A program made the translations under genes and the position numbers. A DNA stretch of 64,000 nt from Bradyrhizobium lablabi (GTDB taxonomy: Bacteria; Pseudomonadota; Alphaproteobacteria; Rhizobiales; Xanthobacteraceae): assembly GCF_018131005.1 (NCBI RefSeq), contig NZ_JAFCJK010000002.1, forward strand, positions 310,001 to 374,000, in the 5' to 3' direction. The notes beneath the pieces are model-generated. The model was not told the DNA's origin, searched no databases, and saw only the letters and a program-made list of their open reading frames with translations. Below, piece by piece: positions 53,964 through 61,493 of the stretch. Positions within the stretch are counted from its first letter, which is position 1; every line of letters begins with the position of its first letter.

Positions 53964-54215
53964 TCAGTGCTCGTCCTCGGTGTCGCCTTTGGTCACGGCG
54001 CGATGCTGCGTCGAACCATCGGAACCCATCTCGCCGCAGGGGAGCTGGGTCCAGCTGCCGTCGGCCGCCTGCTGGTAGGCTTGACAGGTTGAGGATGTCG
54101 GGGTGGTGGACTTGTCGTCGGCCTTCTGCCGCTCCGAACTCTTCGCCAGCGCCGGAGTGGCAACAGCAGCGAGGGTTGCGAGCGAGCCTGCGAAAACCAA
54201 CCTTGCGATCCGCAT
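53964..54215 (-). CDS. Small exported hypothetical protein
   Basis: 83 residues: signal peptide about 1-24 (LVFAGSLATLAAVATPALA), a lysine/serine/threonine-rich stretch and CQAYQQAADGSWTQLPCGEM, where two cysteines could pair, with a histidine-containing acidic tail. A GGAG ribosome site precedes the ATG. No known family; typical of short periplasmic proteins in this group. Confidence 0.68.
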   Translation of the reverse strand: MRIARLVFAGSLATLAAVATPALAKSSERQKADDKSTTPTSSTCQAYQQAADGSWTQLPCGEMGSDGSTQHRAVTKGDTEDEH

Positions 54216-54406
54216 GTCGGGTTCTCCTTTTCGAAGCGACCCGTATTTCCGAAAATGAATTTGGCAATTTTTGGCCAGGGCGGATCCGCGGTAGAGGATT
54301 GCTTAATGCTTGGAAAACGAGCCAAAACAGCAGTTAACGCTTGCGAACGCGGGCCGCGTGATGCATCGCAGGACCGCGCGATCGCGACCATGATAGGATG
54401 GTTGTC

Positions 54407-54997
54407 ATGACCCACCGCATCCTCGTTCTTTACGGCTCCTATCGCTCCGATCGTATGGGCATCCGCCTCGCGCATTTCGTCGTTGAGGGTCTTCGCGCCC
54501 GCGGCGACGATGTCGAACTGATTGACGCCAGGGAAATCGGCTTACCGATGCTAGACCGGATGTACAAGGAATATCCGAAGGGCGAGGCGCCGGCGGGGCT
54601 CGAGATGCTCGCAGGAAAGATCCGCAACGCCGACGGGTTCCTGTTCGTCACCGGCGAATACAATTGGGGCATCCAACCCGGGTTGAAAAACCTCACGGAT
54701 CATTTCCTCGAAGAATGGTTCTGGCGTCCCGCAGCCATTGCAAGCTACTCGGCCGGTCGTCTTGCCGGTGCGCGGGCTGCGACCGCCTGGCACGGCACGC
54801 TGTCGGAGATGGGCATGGTGGTGGTATCCAGCACGATCGCCGCGGGTCCCATCGCGCAGACGTTGTCGGCGGAGGGCAGGCCGATCGGCGAGGGCGGCAA
54901 GGCACTGGAGAATGCCTTTCCGCGCTTTGCCGACGATTTCGCGTGGTGGATCGAAGCGGCCAAGGCGCAACGCGCGCGGAAGGCGCCGCCATATTGA
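54407..54997 (+). CDS. NADPH-dependent FMN reductase family
   Basis: 196 residues from the ATG at 54407, which has a TAGGATGG ribosome site; an in-frame ATG at 54398 would add three residues. Flavodoxin-like fold with LVLYGSYRSDRMGIRLA (FMN phosphate loop) and TGEYNWGIQPGLKNLTDHF, the signature of the family. It reduces FMN or azo/quinone compounds with NADPH. It may serve an FMNH2-dependent oxygenase elsewhere. Followed by the SDR gene 34 bases later. Confidence 0.87.
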   Translation: MTHRILVLYGSYRSDRMGIRLAHFVVEGLRARGDDVELIDAREIGLPMLDRMYKEYPKGEAPAGLEMLAGKIRNADGFLFVTGEYNWGIQPGLKNLTDHFLEEWFWRPAAIASYSAGRLAGARAATAWHGTLSEMGMVVVSSTIAAGPIAQTLSAEGRPIGEGGKALENAFPRFADDFAWWIEAAKAQRARKAPPY

Positions 54998-55031
54998 TCA
55001 TAGCACTATGGTCTTCGGGAGTCGTTAGAGC

Positions 55032-55820
55032 ATGAACCTCTTCAACGCGCCGTTCGATCCCGCACAGGACGCAGCGCTGGTCACCGGCGCCGGCAACGGC
55101 ATCGGACGCGCGATTGCGCAGGCGCTGGTCGGCGAAGGCGTACGCACGGTGTTCGCCGACGTGAGCGAGGAACGGCTCGCAGCCGCGATCAGGACAGCGC
55201 CGCGGCCGGAACTCGCGGTGCCCTGGATTGGCGATCTTGCCGCGCGCGAGGGCTGCGATGCGCTCATCGCGCACGCGCTGTCCGCGCTTGGTCAGGTGAC
55301 GCATTTCGTGCATAGCGCCTCGCCGCCGCGCCGCGAGGCTGATCATACGATGGCGGTCGATGCGGATACCTGGCGGCGGATGCACGCGGTCAATCTCGAC
55401 GCCGGCTTTCATCTGTCGCGTGGATTGGCGCGGAAGCTGATTGCGGCCAAGATGCCCGGATCGTTCCTGCTGCTCACCTCGCTGCATGCGGGGACGCCGC
55501 GCAATCTGCCGCATTATTCGACGGCAAAGGCCGGCATGGCGATGCTGGTGAAAGAGCTGGCCAAGAGCTGGGGCCGCTACGGCATTCGCGTCAACGCGCT
55601 CGTCCCCGGTGCGATCGCCGCCGGCGGCTTCGTCGCCGACCCCGCGCTCGCAAGTTACATTCCGCTCGGCCGACTCGGGCAGGCAGAGGACCTTGCTCCG
55701 ATGGCGCTCGCGGTGCTGTCCAACAAGTTCTCCCGCTACGTCACCGGTGCGTCGATAGTGGTCGACGGGGGATTGTCGCTGACCAACTGGTTCGCGCCGG
55801 CGGAGTTTGGCGAGATTTGA
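55032..55820 (+). CDS. SDR family oxidoreductase
   Basis: 262 residues. TGAGNGIGRAIAQAL cofactor loop (about 18-32), HSASPP in place of the usual NNAG, catalytic YSTAKAGMAM (about 158-167) and PGAIAAGGF. Classical short-chain dehydrogenase/reductase. It lies 34 bases behind the FMN reductase gene and probably shares its message. Substrate unknown. Convergent with the next gene, 10 bases apart. Confidence 0.87.
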   Translation: MNLFNAPFDPAQDAALVTGAGNGIGRAIAQALVGEGVRTVFADVSEERLAAAIRTAPRPELAVPWIGDLAAREGCDALIAHALSALGQVTHFVHSASPPRREADHTMAVDADTWRRMHAVNLDAGFHLSRGLARKLIAAKMPGSFLLLTSLHAGTPRNLPHYSTAKAGMAMLVKELAKSWGRYGIRVNALVPGAIAAGGFVADPALASYIPLGRLGQAEDLAPMALAVLSNKFSRYVTGASIVVDGGLSLTNWFAPAEFGEI

Positions 55821-55830
55821 TACCGGGCAG

Positions 55831-56211
55831 TCACTCCTTCGTCCTGATAAAGCCTGCCAGTCGCCCCTTCTGATCGTGGCACCACGTCGTCATGCCAAGG
55901 CGGCGCTGGTCGAGGTCGGTTGACTGTGTTGCGATCGCGACTTCCGACATCAACTCGTCGTCCTGCTTCTCGCCCATCTTGCCGCCGGTGTGCATGAAGG
56001 CGATCGCCTTGCGTACCTTCTCGGTGGTGCCGTCGGGCAGGTGCATCTCCTGCGCCTTCTGCACCAGGTCCTGATAGACGAGATCGGTACCGGGGCATTC
56101 GACCTTCGCGGCAAAGGCCTGCAGCACCATCGTGACGTAGGTCGAGCGTGGATCGGCGTGGACCGGTGCTGCCGCAACGAGCAGGCCGATCAGGACCGGG
56201 ACATAGCGCAT
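55831..56211 (-). CDS. Exported hypothetical protein, 126 residues
   Basis: Signal peptide about 1-19 (MRYVPVLIGLLVAAAPVHA) and a helical mature part with VLQAFAAKVECPGTDLVYQD, EKVRKAIAFMHTGGKMGEKQ and a C-terminal MTTWCHDQKGRLAGF; the two cysteines may pair. GAGGA ribosome site 4 bases upstream of the ATG at 56211, which decides the start. No family recognised. Confidence 0.72.
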   Translation of the reverse strand: MRYVPVLIGLLVAAAPVHADPRSTYVTMVLQAFAAKVECPGTDLVYQDLVQKAQEMHLPDGTTEKVRKAIAFMHTGGKMGEKQDDELMSEVAIATQSTDLDQRRLGMTTWCHDQKGRLAGFIRTKE

Positions 56212-56383
56212 CAAATCCTCCTGAATCTTCCGGAAGGCTAGCGTCCGCTGAACCCCAGTGCAACCGAAGGGACACACTCGCTGAAGGAGCCGATCAAACA
56301 GACGTGTTCCATGTTGCGTCGCCACGATTTTGGCGCGATTTCGGCCGCAACTGCCTCAAGTTGACGCAGGGGGAGATACAGCC

Positions 56384-57034
56384 GTGTCGAAGTCCGGGCT
56401 CGCGATGGTGCTGATGGGAGCGCTCGCGGTGAGCGGGTGCATGCAGGCGACGCTCTCGCCTGCAACAGATGTTGCTATGACGACACGCGATCGGCAGTTG
56501 CTGGCGCATCCGCCCTATGCGAGGGCGAGCATCCCTGAGCAGTATCAGCGTCACATCGTCGAATACACTCGCCGCGAGCAACCGGGCACGATCCTGGTCG
56601 ATACCGACAAACGCTACCTCTACTACGTGCTGCCCCAGGGCAAAGCGATCCGCTACGGCGTCGCCGTCGGCGAGGAGGCGATGGCCTTCTCTGGCGTCGC
56701 CACCGTTGGCCGTGTGGCGGAGTGGCCGGACTGGATTCCGACCGCCGAAATTCAGGCCCGGCTCGGGCCGTATCCTTCGCGGGTCCCCGGAGGGCCGGCC
56801 AATCCGCTCGGCGCGCGAGCGATTTATCTCTACCAGGGCAACAAGGACACGCTCTATCGCATTCACGGCACCAACCAGCCTGAATATATCGGGCAGGCGA
56901 TCTCGTCGGGCTGCATTCGCATGACCAATACTGACGTCATCGATCTCTACCAGCGGGTGAAGACCGGCGCGACAGTGGTCGTGCTGCCGCCAGGACAGAG
57001 CGTGTCGCTGGAGTCATTCACAGCGCGCGGTTGA
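56384..57034 (+). CDS. L,D-transpeptidase lipoprotein
   Basis: 216 residues from a GTG at 56384, which has a GGGGGAGA site 8 bases upstream. A lipoprotein signal ends LAVSGCMQ (Cys19). The catalytic domain (about 60-205) has ILVDTDKRYLYYVLPQGKAI, then HGTNQPEYIGQAISSGCIRM with the nucleophile Cys about 183. It builds 3-3 cross-links in peptidoglycan or anchors proteins to it from the periplasmic face. It is the second such enzyme in the window. It is of the single-domain, short type. Confidence 0.9.
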   Translation: MSKSGLAMVLMGALAVSGCMQATLSPATDVAMTTRDRQLLAHPPYARASIPEQYQRHIVEYTRREQPGTILVDTDKRYLYYVLPQGKAIRYGVAVGEEAMAFSGVATVGRVAEWPDWIPTAEIQARLGPYPSRVPGGPANPLGARAIYLYQGNKDTLYRIHGTNQPEYIGQAISSGCIRMTNTDVIDLYQRVKTGATVVVLPPGQSVSLESFTARG

Positions 57035-57071
57035 TCTCTCCTCCATTCGAACGCAGTCGCCAGCGCGCTTG

Positions 57072-57104
57072 ATCATGATGCGACCATGCAGATCGCATCA
57101 TGAT
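57072..57104. repeat. Perfect 12-base inverted repeat
   Basis: ATCATGATGCGA and TCGCATCATGAT with a 9-base loop, 37 bases after the transpeptidase stop. No T-run follows. It could be a weak terminator, a protein site or part of the adjacent repetitive element. Confidence 0.5.
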
Positions 57105-57112
57105 ATCTCGCC

Positions 57113-57185
57113 CCCTTTGTTCTTGGGCATGATCTCTGCGCAAGCGCTTCGCGCTTGTCCCGCGAGGGAAACCGCTCCGATGCCC
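57113..57185 (-). repeat. Dispersed palindromic intergenic repeat, copy 2
   Basis: Read on the minus strand it gives AGCGGTTTCCCTCGCGGGAC, AAGCGCGAAGCGCTTGCGCA and GAGATCATGCCCAAGAACAA, matching the last two thirds of the element at 37981-38060. It has outer GGGCAT / ATGCCC arms and ends at the stop of the next gene, whose 3' end also forms an 8-base hairpin (CGATGCCC, 57178-57185, with 57195-57202). Confidence 0.6.
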
Positions 57186-58250
57186 TCAACGTAGGGGCAT
57201 CGGCGGGCGCACCACCGGCTCGTCATCGAGATCAGTCGTCGCGGGCAAGGGCTGCGACTGGGCAGGCGGCGGAGCCATCCGCTGTGCGGGTGCGGCGACA
57301 GCCGGCGGCAGCGCCGCTGCCGACGCGGACTGCGGAGCAGGCACATAAGCCTGGACCGGCCGGCGCGGCGTCGCCGGGGGTGGCGTCACGGCCGCACGCG
57401 GCGCCAGCGTCGAGGCGCGCGGGCGCGGCGGCGGAGCAGGATTGACCGTGGCAGGCCTGGCGTCGGCAGGCTTTGCCTCGGCCAGCTTCGCGATACGCTG
57501 AACCAATTGATCCTGGCCTGCCTTGAGCTGATCGATGCTCGCCTTGAGTTGCTCGATCTGCTGCCCCATCGACGCGAGATCGTGCGTCATCGACTGCAGA
57601 AGCTGCGTCTGATCAGGTGCGGGCTCCGCGGCAGCCGCCGCCGCCAGCGCAGGTGCCTCCGGTGCAGGCGCCGCTGCTGGAACCGTCATGGCGGGAGCCG
57701 CTGCGGCGGCCGCGGCTTCCTGCGGTGGCGCCGCAGGCTCGGGCTGTCGGACAGCTTGATCAGCGGCTGCGGTCTGCACCGCGGCTGCGTTCGTCTGTTC
57801 GGCGGCCGGCGCTGATTTCGATGTCAGCAACGACGACAGCGGCGCGACGTTCGGCGTCCACCCCGCGACCATCTGCTTCGCGCGATCGCCGTAGTGCTCC
57901 CACGCGGCGGCCGCGACGGCGCTGCCGATCGCGAACACGAAGAAGAACGCGCGGATCGCCCATCGGAGGCGCGACGGCCTCGCGTCCGTGAGCTTGAGAT
58001 CATCGTGATCGACGTTCTCCTGCATGAGGTCTTCGAGGGTGAAGGTGCGGGCAGATGGCTCCATAGGAGCGGCCATTGTTGCGGCCGGACCGAAATGCGG
58101 CTCAAGCTGTCCGGAGTCGCGATACGCCGAAAAGGCTGCGGCATCAGGCGCGATCGTGGGCTTCTCTGTACGTGCAACCGGCGTGATTTCGGGTTCGATC
58201 GCGAAGATATCGTGCGGATCGGCGTCTTTCATGGAGAGCGTGGATTGCAT
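57186..58250 (-). CDS. Single-span membrane protein with Ala/Pro-rich region and coiled coil
   Basis: 354 residues from the ATG at 58250 (MQSTLSMKDADPHDIFAI); further upstream reading looks untranslated. One membrane helix near 97-116 (IRAFFFVFAIGSAVAAAAW), a long low-complexity alanine/proline/glutamine stretch, then a heptad coiled coil (SMTHDLASMGQQIEQLKASI, DQLKAGQDQLVQRIAKLAEA, about 230-265) and a proline-rich tail. Conserved architecture in Bradyrhizobium by my recollection, function unknown. The N-terminal half is likely cytoplasmic and acidic. Confidence 0.72.
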   Translation of the reverse strand: MQSTLSMKDADPHDIFAIEPEITPVARTEKPTIAPDAAAFSAYRDSGQLEPHFGPAATMAAPMEPSARTFTLEDLMQENVDHDDLKLTDARPSRLRWAIRAFFFVFAIGSAVAAAAWEHYGDRAKQMVAGWTPNVAPLSSLLTSKSAPAAEQTNAAAVQTAAADQAVRQPEPAAPPQEAAAAAAAPAMTVPAAAPAPEAPALAAAAAAEPAPDQTQLLQSMTHDLASMGQQIEQLKASIDQLKAGQDQLVQRIAKLAEAKPADARPATVNPAPPPRPRASTLAPRAAVTPPPATPRRPVQAYVPAPQSASAAALPPAVAAPAQRMAPPPAQSQPLPATTDLDDEPVVRPPMPLR

Positions 58251-58794
58251 TGGCGGTCCCGTGTTCTGTCCAATGTCAAACCGCAACCGGCGGCCGGCGA
58301 AATTTGCGTGATGTGTCAACGATCCCTGACCCACCACACGACTCCAGTCCGGTTTGACCAAAGCAAGGCGAGAGGATGGAGAGGTTGGGGCCGAACATGG
58401 CGAGTGTGTTTCGGGAACCTGGATCGAAGCCGTTGCGGGGGGTGGCTCAAGGGGCGTGCGTAGCCATTGCGGCGAGGCGAGCTCCATCGTTCAAGTTTGC
58501 GCGTGTTCGTCGGTTGTGCGACCAGCACCTGCGGTGTCTCACCGCAACGTTCGTCACCAATGCAAACTGCCCCTCATTCCGATGAGAAGGCGAGTTCGGA
58601 GTAGAGCGCATCGCAGGCTGCTCTCCGGCGTGACGGTTGAGTGAAAATTGTGGCGCGATCAACACACCCGAGTGGAAATCGTGTCGTAGGAGCCGGTTGG
58701 CACAGCCGCGCGCCTCCCTTCCGCCCGATTGGATTCCGCTGATAGGCATAGTTGAATTTTCGGCTTGGGCTGGGGCGCAAGTTGGGGATGCAAC
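58251..58794. other. Intergenic region between the coiled-coil gene and the RlpA-like gene
   Basis: 544 bases between divergent genes. Several short frames occur on both strands but all are poor in composition (arginine, proline and histidine rich) and lack ribosome sites. I see no hairpin or repeat I can support. It presumably contains both promoters. Confidence 0.45.
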
Positions 58795-59373
58795 ATGCCA
58801 CGGGACGGTGCCGTTACCTCCTACGCCGGCGTCAAGGGTCGCACGCTGCGCGTTGCGTCTCTGGCCTCGTTACCGCGTGTGCGACAAACTTTCCGTCTTT
58901 TTGCCGCCATGCTCGGTGCCGCCTCGCTTGCGGCCTGCGCACAGTCCTCCGTCGTCAGTCAGCGGTCGCAGGCGCTCGCGAGCCGACCGGCATCTGTCGA
59001 GCACGTGCGAACGGTGTCGTCTCCGATGCGAACGCGGGTTGCCGCGGCGCGCCGGCATACACCGTACGCTCCTCGCAAGGACGATAGCAGGGTCGCCTCG
59101 CAGGGAGTCGCGAGCTTCTACAGCGAGGAACAGGAGACCGCGAGTGGCGAGAAGTTCGACGGGCGTGAGCTGACCGCGGCGCATCGGACATTGCCGTTCG
59201 GCACCAAGCTCCGTGTCACCGACGTCAAGACCGGGCGCTCCGTGACCGTGCGGGTCAACGACCGTGGCCCCTACGTATCCGGGCGCGTGGTGGACGTCTC
59301 CTATTCCGCCGCGCAGACGCTCGGCATGGTCGGAAAAGGCGTCGCGAACGTCCGGCTCGATGTCGTGCGGTGA
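58795..59373 (+). CDS. rlpA: RlpA-like septal ring lytic transglycosylase
   Basis: 192 residues from 58795. A lipoprotein-like signal (FAAMLGAASLAACAQ, Cys about 48) is followed by a basic linker and a double-psi beta-barrel domain: GVASFYSEEQETASGEKFDG, AAHRTLPFGTKLRVTDV and VRVNDRGPYVSGRVVDVSYS. RlpA proteins cleave peptidoglycan glycan strands at the division site in some species, and the NDRGP motif is intact. The signal starts late because a 30-residue basic N-terminus precedes the hydrophobic segment, unusual for a lipoprotein; an internal start is possible. No SPOR domain. Confidence 0.85.
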   Translation: MPRDGAVTSYAGVKGRTLRVASLASLPRVRQTFRLFAAMLGAASLAACAQSSVVSQRSQALASRPASVEHVRTVSSPMRTRVAAARRHTPYAPRKDDSRVASQGVASFYSEEQETASGEKFDGRELTAAHRTLPFGTKLRVTDVKTGRSVTVRVNDRGPYVSGRVVDVSYSAAQTLGMVGKGVANVRLDVVR

Positions 59374-59606
59374 GAGTGATGGGAAGGGGGCCTGGCCGAC
59401 ACGTCACCTTCTGACCGTGCGAGACGCACATCAAGCCAAGCGCACTTGCTCATGACATGCCAACCGTGATTGGAGCGGTGCCGCGGGCTTGGCCGCACGC
59501 TTTGTGACCATCGCCCGCGCATCCACCAAATTGTCACGCTCCCGGCGAATTGCAGCCCCAAGGCGCTGGCACCACCGGGCCCGGAGCGTCAGGGAGGGGA
59601 TGAAGC

Positions 59607-59786
59607 ATGACCTACATGATGATCGCAGAACGCGAGAATGAGACGGTCAGAGTCGAACGGGCGAGTTCATTCATCATAGTCGCCAAGGCGAAAATCTGGG
59701 CGAGCGAGGGATGGCAGGTGGTCATCACCGACAAGGACGGCAGATCGTACCAGCCCACGGAATTCGACAAATTGCTGGCGGCGTGA
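59607..59786 (+). CDS. Small hypothetical protein, 59 residues
   Basis: MTYMMIAERENETVRVERAS, SFIIVAKAKIWASEGWQVVI, TDKDGRSYQPTEFDKLLAA. A compact alpha/beta look, with a very strong AGGGAGGGG ribosome site 8 bases before the ATG. I recognise the type as a short conserved protein in Bradyrhizobium, without known function. It heads a stretch of several very small genes. Confidence 0.68.
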   Translation: MTYMMIAERENETVRVERASSFIIVAKAKIWASEGWQVVITDKDGRSYQPTEFDKLLAA

Positions 59787-59931
59787 CGAGGCCATGGGCG
59801 AAGCGGAGAGACCGTTTCGCGCCGGGCAGCGCGGGCGTCGGGTGTGGAACCATAGGTCGTGTTCGGCGGTTTGATATCAGGCCGCGGGACATTCGCGGGT
59901 CCTGCGACGGTCGGAAGTCGAGGAGAGCGCC

Positions 59932-60117
59932 ATGATATCCGAGACGCAAATCCACACCATCGCGCGCCAGATGCTGGAGAAGCACGGCCTGCAGGCTATC
60001 GCACAGGCCGCACAGAACGCGTTGGCTTGCGAACGCAAGGGCGAGACCGAAGAAGCCAGGGAATGGCGCCACGTCGAGGACGCCATGAAGATAATGCGCG
60101 GGCCGCATCAGAGCTGA
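59932..60117 (+). CDS. Small helical hypothetical protein, 61 residues
   Basis: MISETQIHTIARQMLEKHGL, then QAIAQAAQNALACERKGETE and EAREWRHVEDAMKIMRGPHQ. Entirely helical, soluble, with GAGGAGAG as ribosome site. It resembles short conserved proteins of alphaproteobacteria that have no name. Composition is clearly protein-like. Confidence 0.66.
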   Translation: MISETQIHTIARQMLEKHGLQAIAQAAQNALACERKGETEEAREWRHVEDAMKIMRGPHQS

Positions 60118-60237
60118 CGATACCGAACAGCATCCGCGCAGGACAACCCTCCCGGGCGAGGCCTTCGAGACGGCGGTATGCGGCACGATCGAGCCACCCC
60201 GCTAAGGCGGTGCAGCACTCGAGTGCTTAATCCGGCG

Positions 60238-60474
60238 CTAAACGCGCTTGCGCCAGCTCGGCATCGGATCGAGCGGTGTCCGATAGAGCTCCCTCTGATC
60301 AACATCGGTGACACGAACGGCGCAGCCCTTTGCTTTCAGCTCGGGCTTCACCTGCAACAGCTCGTTGGCGAGCTGATCGGCGCGATCAGAGGCGAGGTGC
60401 AGGTCCTCGAGGATGATGGTTCCCTGGTTCCTGAACTCGCTTCCGACGACGAGATCGAAATTGTAATAGGGCAT
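60238..60474 (-). CDS. DUF6894-like small protein, copy 1
   Basis: 78 residues from 60474. Starts MPYYNFDLVVGSEFRNQGTI, continues ILEDLHLASDRADQLANELL and ends LYRTPLDPMPSWRKRV. The pattern of a short beta hairpin (yyFdl..g....d..g) followed by a helix and a strand matches the small family I know as DUF6894. GGGGGAAC upstream serves as ribosome site. Function unknown; a second member is at 61093. Confidence 0.65.
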   Translation of the reverse strand: MPYYNFDLVVGSEFRNQGTIILEDLHLASDRADQLANELLQVKPELKAKGCAVRVTDVDQRELYRTPLDPMPSWRKRV

Positions 60475-60744
60475 TCCGAAGTTCCCCCGTTTCGGTTTGC
60501 ACGACATGCTAACACTGAGTCGACGGTTCCCTAAGACGTACAAAAGACGCACAACGCATATTGGCTGAGCGGTCGATAAGAAATTGTTGGCATCAGATCC
60601 TGCGTGACGCGCAAACATGCAACGTGATGAGTCACGCGCCGCGGCCCCGTATTTTTCCGGAGCGGGCGACGCGCCTCCCATTCTTCCCTCAATCTCCCGA
60701 TGTAGATGTGATGCAGTTCACCCTTGTCTTGTTAGGATTTTATT

Positions 60745-60850
60745 AAACATGTAGCGACAGGCTTGGCCTAAGCGGAATTGCAGTGGAACCGGACCTCGTG
60801 AGCCGGCAGTTGCAGGAGAAGGCCGGTGGCGTAACGCCCGCCGGCCTTTT
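60745..60850 (+). ncRNA. Candidate small RNA ending at an intrinsic terminator
   Basis: An orphan Rho-independent terminator at 60819-60850 follows about 75 bases of GC-rich sequence with internal pairing and no reading frame, downstream of an AT-rich promoter-like region (TTGTCT near 60726, TATTAA near 60742). No gene on the plus strand ends before it within 700 bases except the small one at 60117. The start point is a guess from the promoter position. Confidence 0.35.
60819..60850 (+). terminator. Orphan intrinsic terminator
   Basis: Arms AAGGCCGG and CCGGCCTT with an inner GGCG / CGCC pairing, followed by TTCTCGTT. It is not downstream of a clear plus-strand gene, which is why a small RNA is proposed. 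Confidence 0.6.
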
Positions 60851-60909
60851 CTCGTTAACGCTCGCCAGCTGACGCCACTGCACCTGTGTGAGCGGCCGAT
60901 TCCCCGCCA

Positions 60910-61083
60910 CTAATCGGCTCGGCCGAGGTGCTGCCTTGCGTGCCACTTCGGGCCAGGCCCGCGCATGTAGTGCAGTTCGGGCCGATACGGACGCACGAAG
61001 TTTCCGAGCAGCGCGTGGCAACGCGCGATGATTGCGCCGAGGCGGCGGCGCAGCAGCGTCACCGATGATTGCATTGACCGCAT
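60910..61083 (-). CDS. Small basic protein, 57 residues
   Basis: MRSMQSSVTLLRRRLGAIIA, RCHALLGNFVRPYRPELHYM, RGPGPKWHARQHLGRAD. Amphipathic and strongly basic; no membrane span. Its GAGGGG ribosome site overlaps the stop of the DUF6894-like gene, 9 bases before the ATG, so the two are very likely co-translated. It is too short for most automatic calls. No family known to me. Confidence 0.55.
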   Translation of the reverse strand: MRSMQSSVTLLRRRLGAIIARCHALLGNFVRPYRPELHYMRGPGPKWHARQHLGRAD

Positions 61084-61092
61084 CGTTGCCCC

Positions 61093-61323
61093 TCAGTGCA
61101 GGCTGAGCACGGAGGCGAACGGCACATCGAAGAGCTCGTCGCCGAGGTCGTCGGTGACATGCAGGACCCAGCTTCGCCAGTCTTCCCCGCCGGGCGCCAT
61201 GAGATAAGAGCGGATCAGGCGTTCGGCATGCTCGCGCGCCTCGCCGAGATCCATTGCGGCGCCGCCGGATTGGTCGAGGAGTACGTGGTGATCGTCGGAA
61301 CAGTGGAAATAGACTTCTGTCAT
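61093..61323 (-). CDS. DUF6894-like small protein, copy 2
   Basis: 76 residues: MTEVYFHCSDDHHVLLDQSG, then GAAMDLGEAREHAERLIRSY and ends DELFDVPFASVLSLH. Same hairpin-helix-strand layout as the product at 60238 (beta start, DxG turn, helix with EA..HA, final strand with DVPF). Likely in one unit with the 57-residue gene that follows. Function unknown. Confidence 0.68.
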   Translation of the reverse strand: MTEVYFHCSDDHHVLLDQSGGAAMDLGEAREHAERLIRSYLMAPGGEDWRSWVLHVTDDLGDELFDVPFASVLSLH

Positions 61324-61493
61324 CGGCCTGATTCCTGCGGCGAGCGAGTCTCGGATGCCAGAGACTTAACAGCGGTAAGGCGCGCGGAGAATCCGGGCGA
61401 TCCACGATCGGAAAGTTACGGGGATTGTGTACGATTCGAATCACGTCGCCGTGATGACGCACCCGAAATGCGCCGCAGGTCTGTCGTGCATGC

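Larger units (their letters stand above)
60475..60909. other. Intergenic region with a candidate sRNA
   Basis: 435 bases without a supported protein gene, containing the orphan terminator at 60819-60850 and a preceding AT-rich stretch (TTGTCTTGTTAGGATTTTATTAAA, about 60726-60749, shown here by its position and general form) that could hold a promoter. Confidence 0.5.

Noticed and set aside
60214..60227. Perfect palindrome AGCACTCGAGTGCT resembling the halves of a CIRCE heat-shock operator
   Set aside because: CIRCE needs a 9-base spacer between TTAGCACTC and GAGTGCTAA; here the halves touch and no chaperone gene is near.
61431..61445. GATTCGAATC stretch resembling a tRNA T-loop
   Set aside because: No acceptor, D or anticodon stem can be built around it; no tRNA gene was found in the window.
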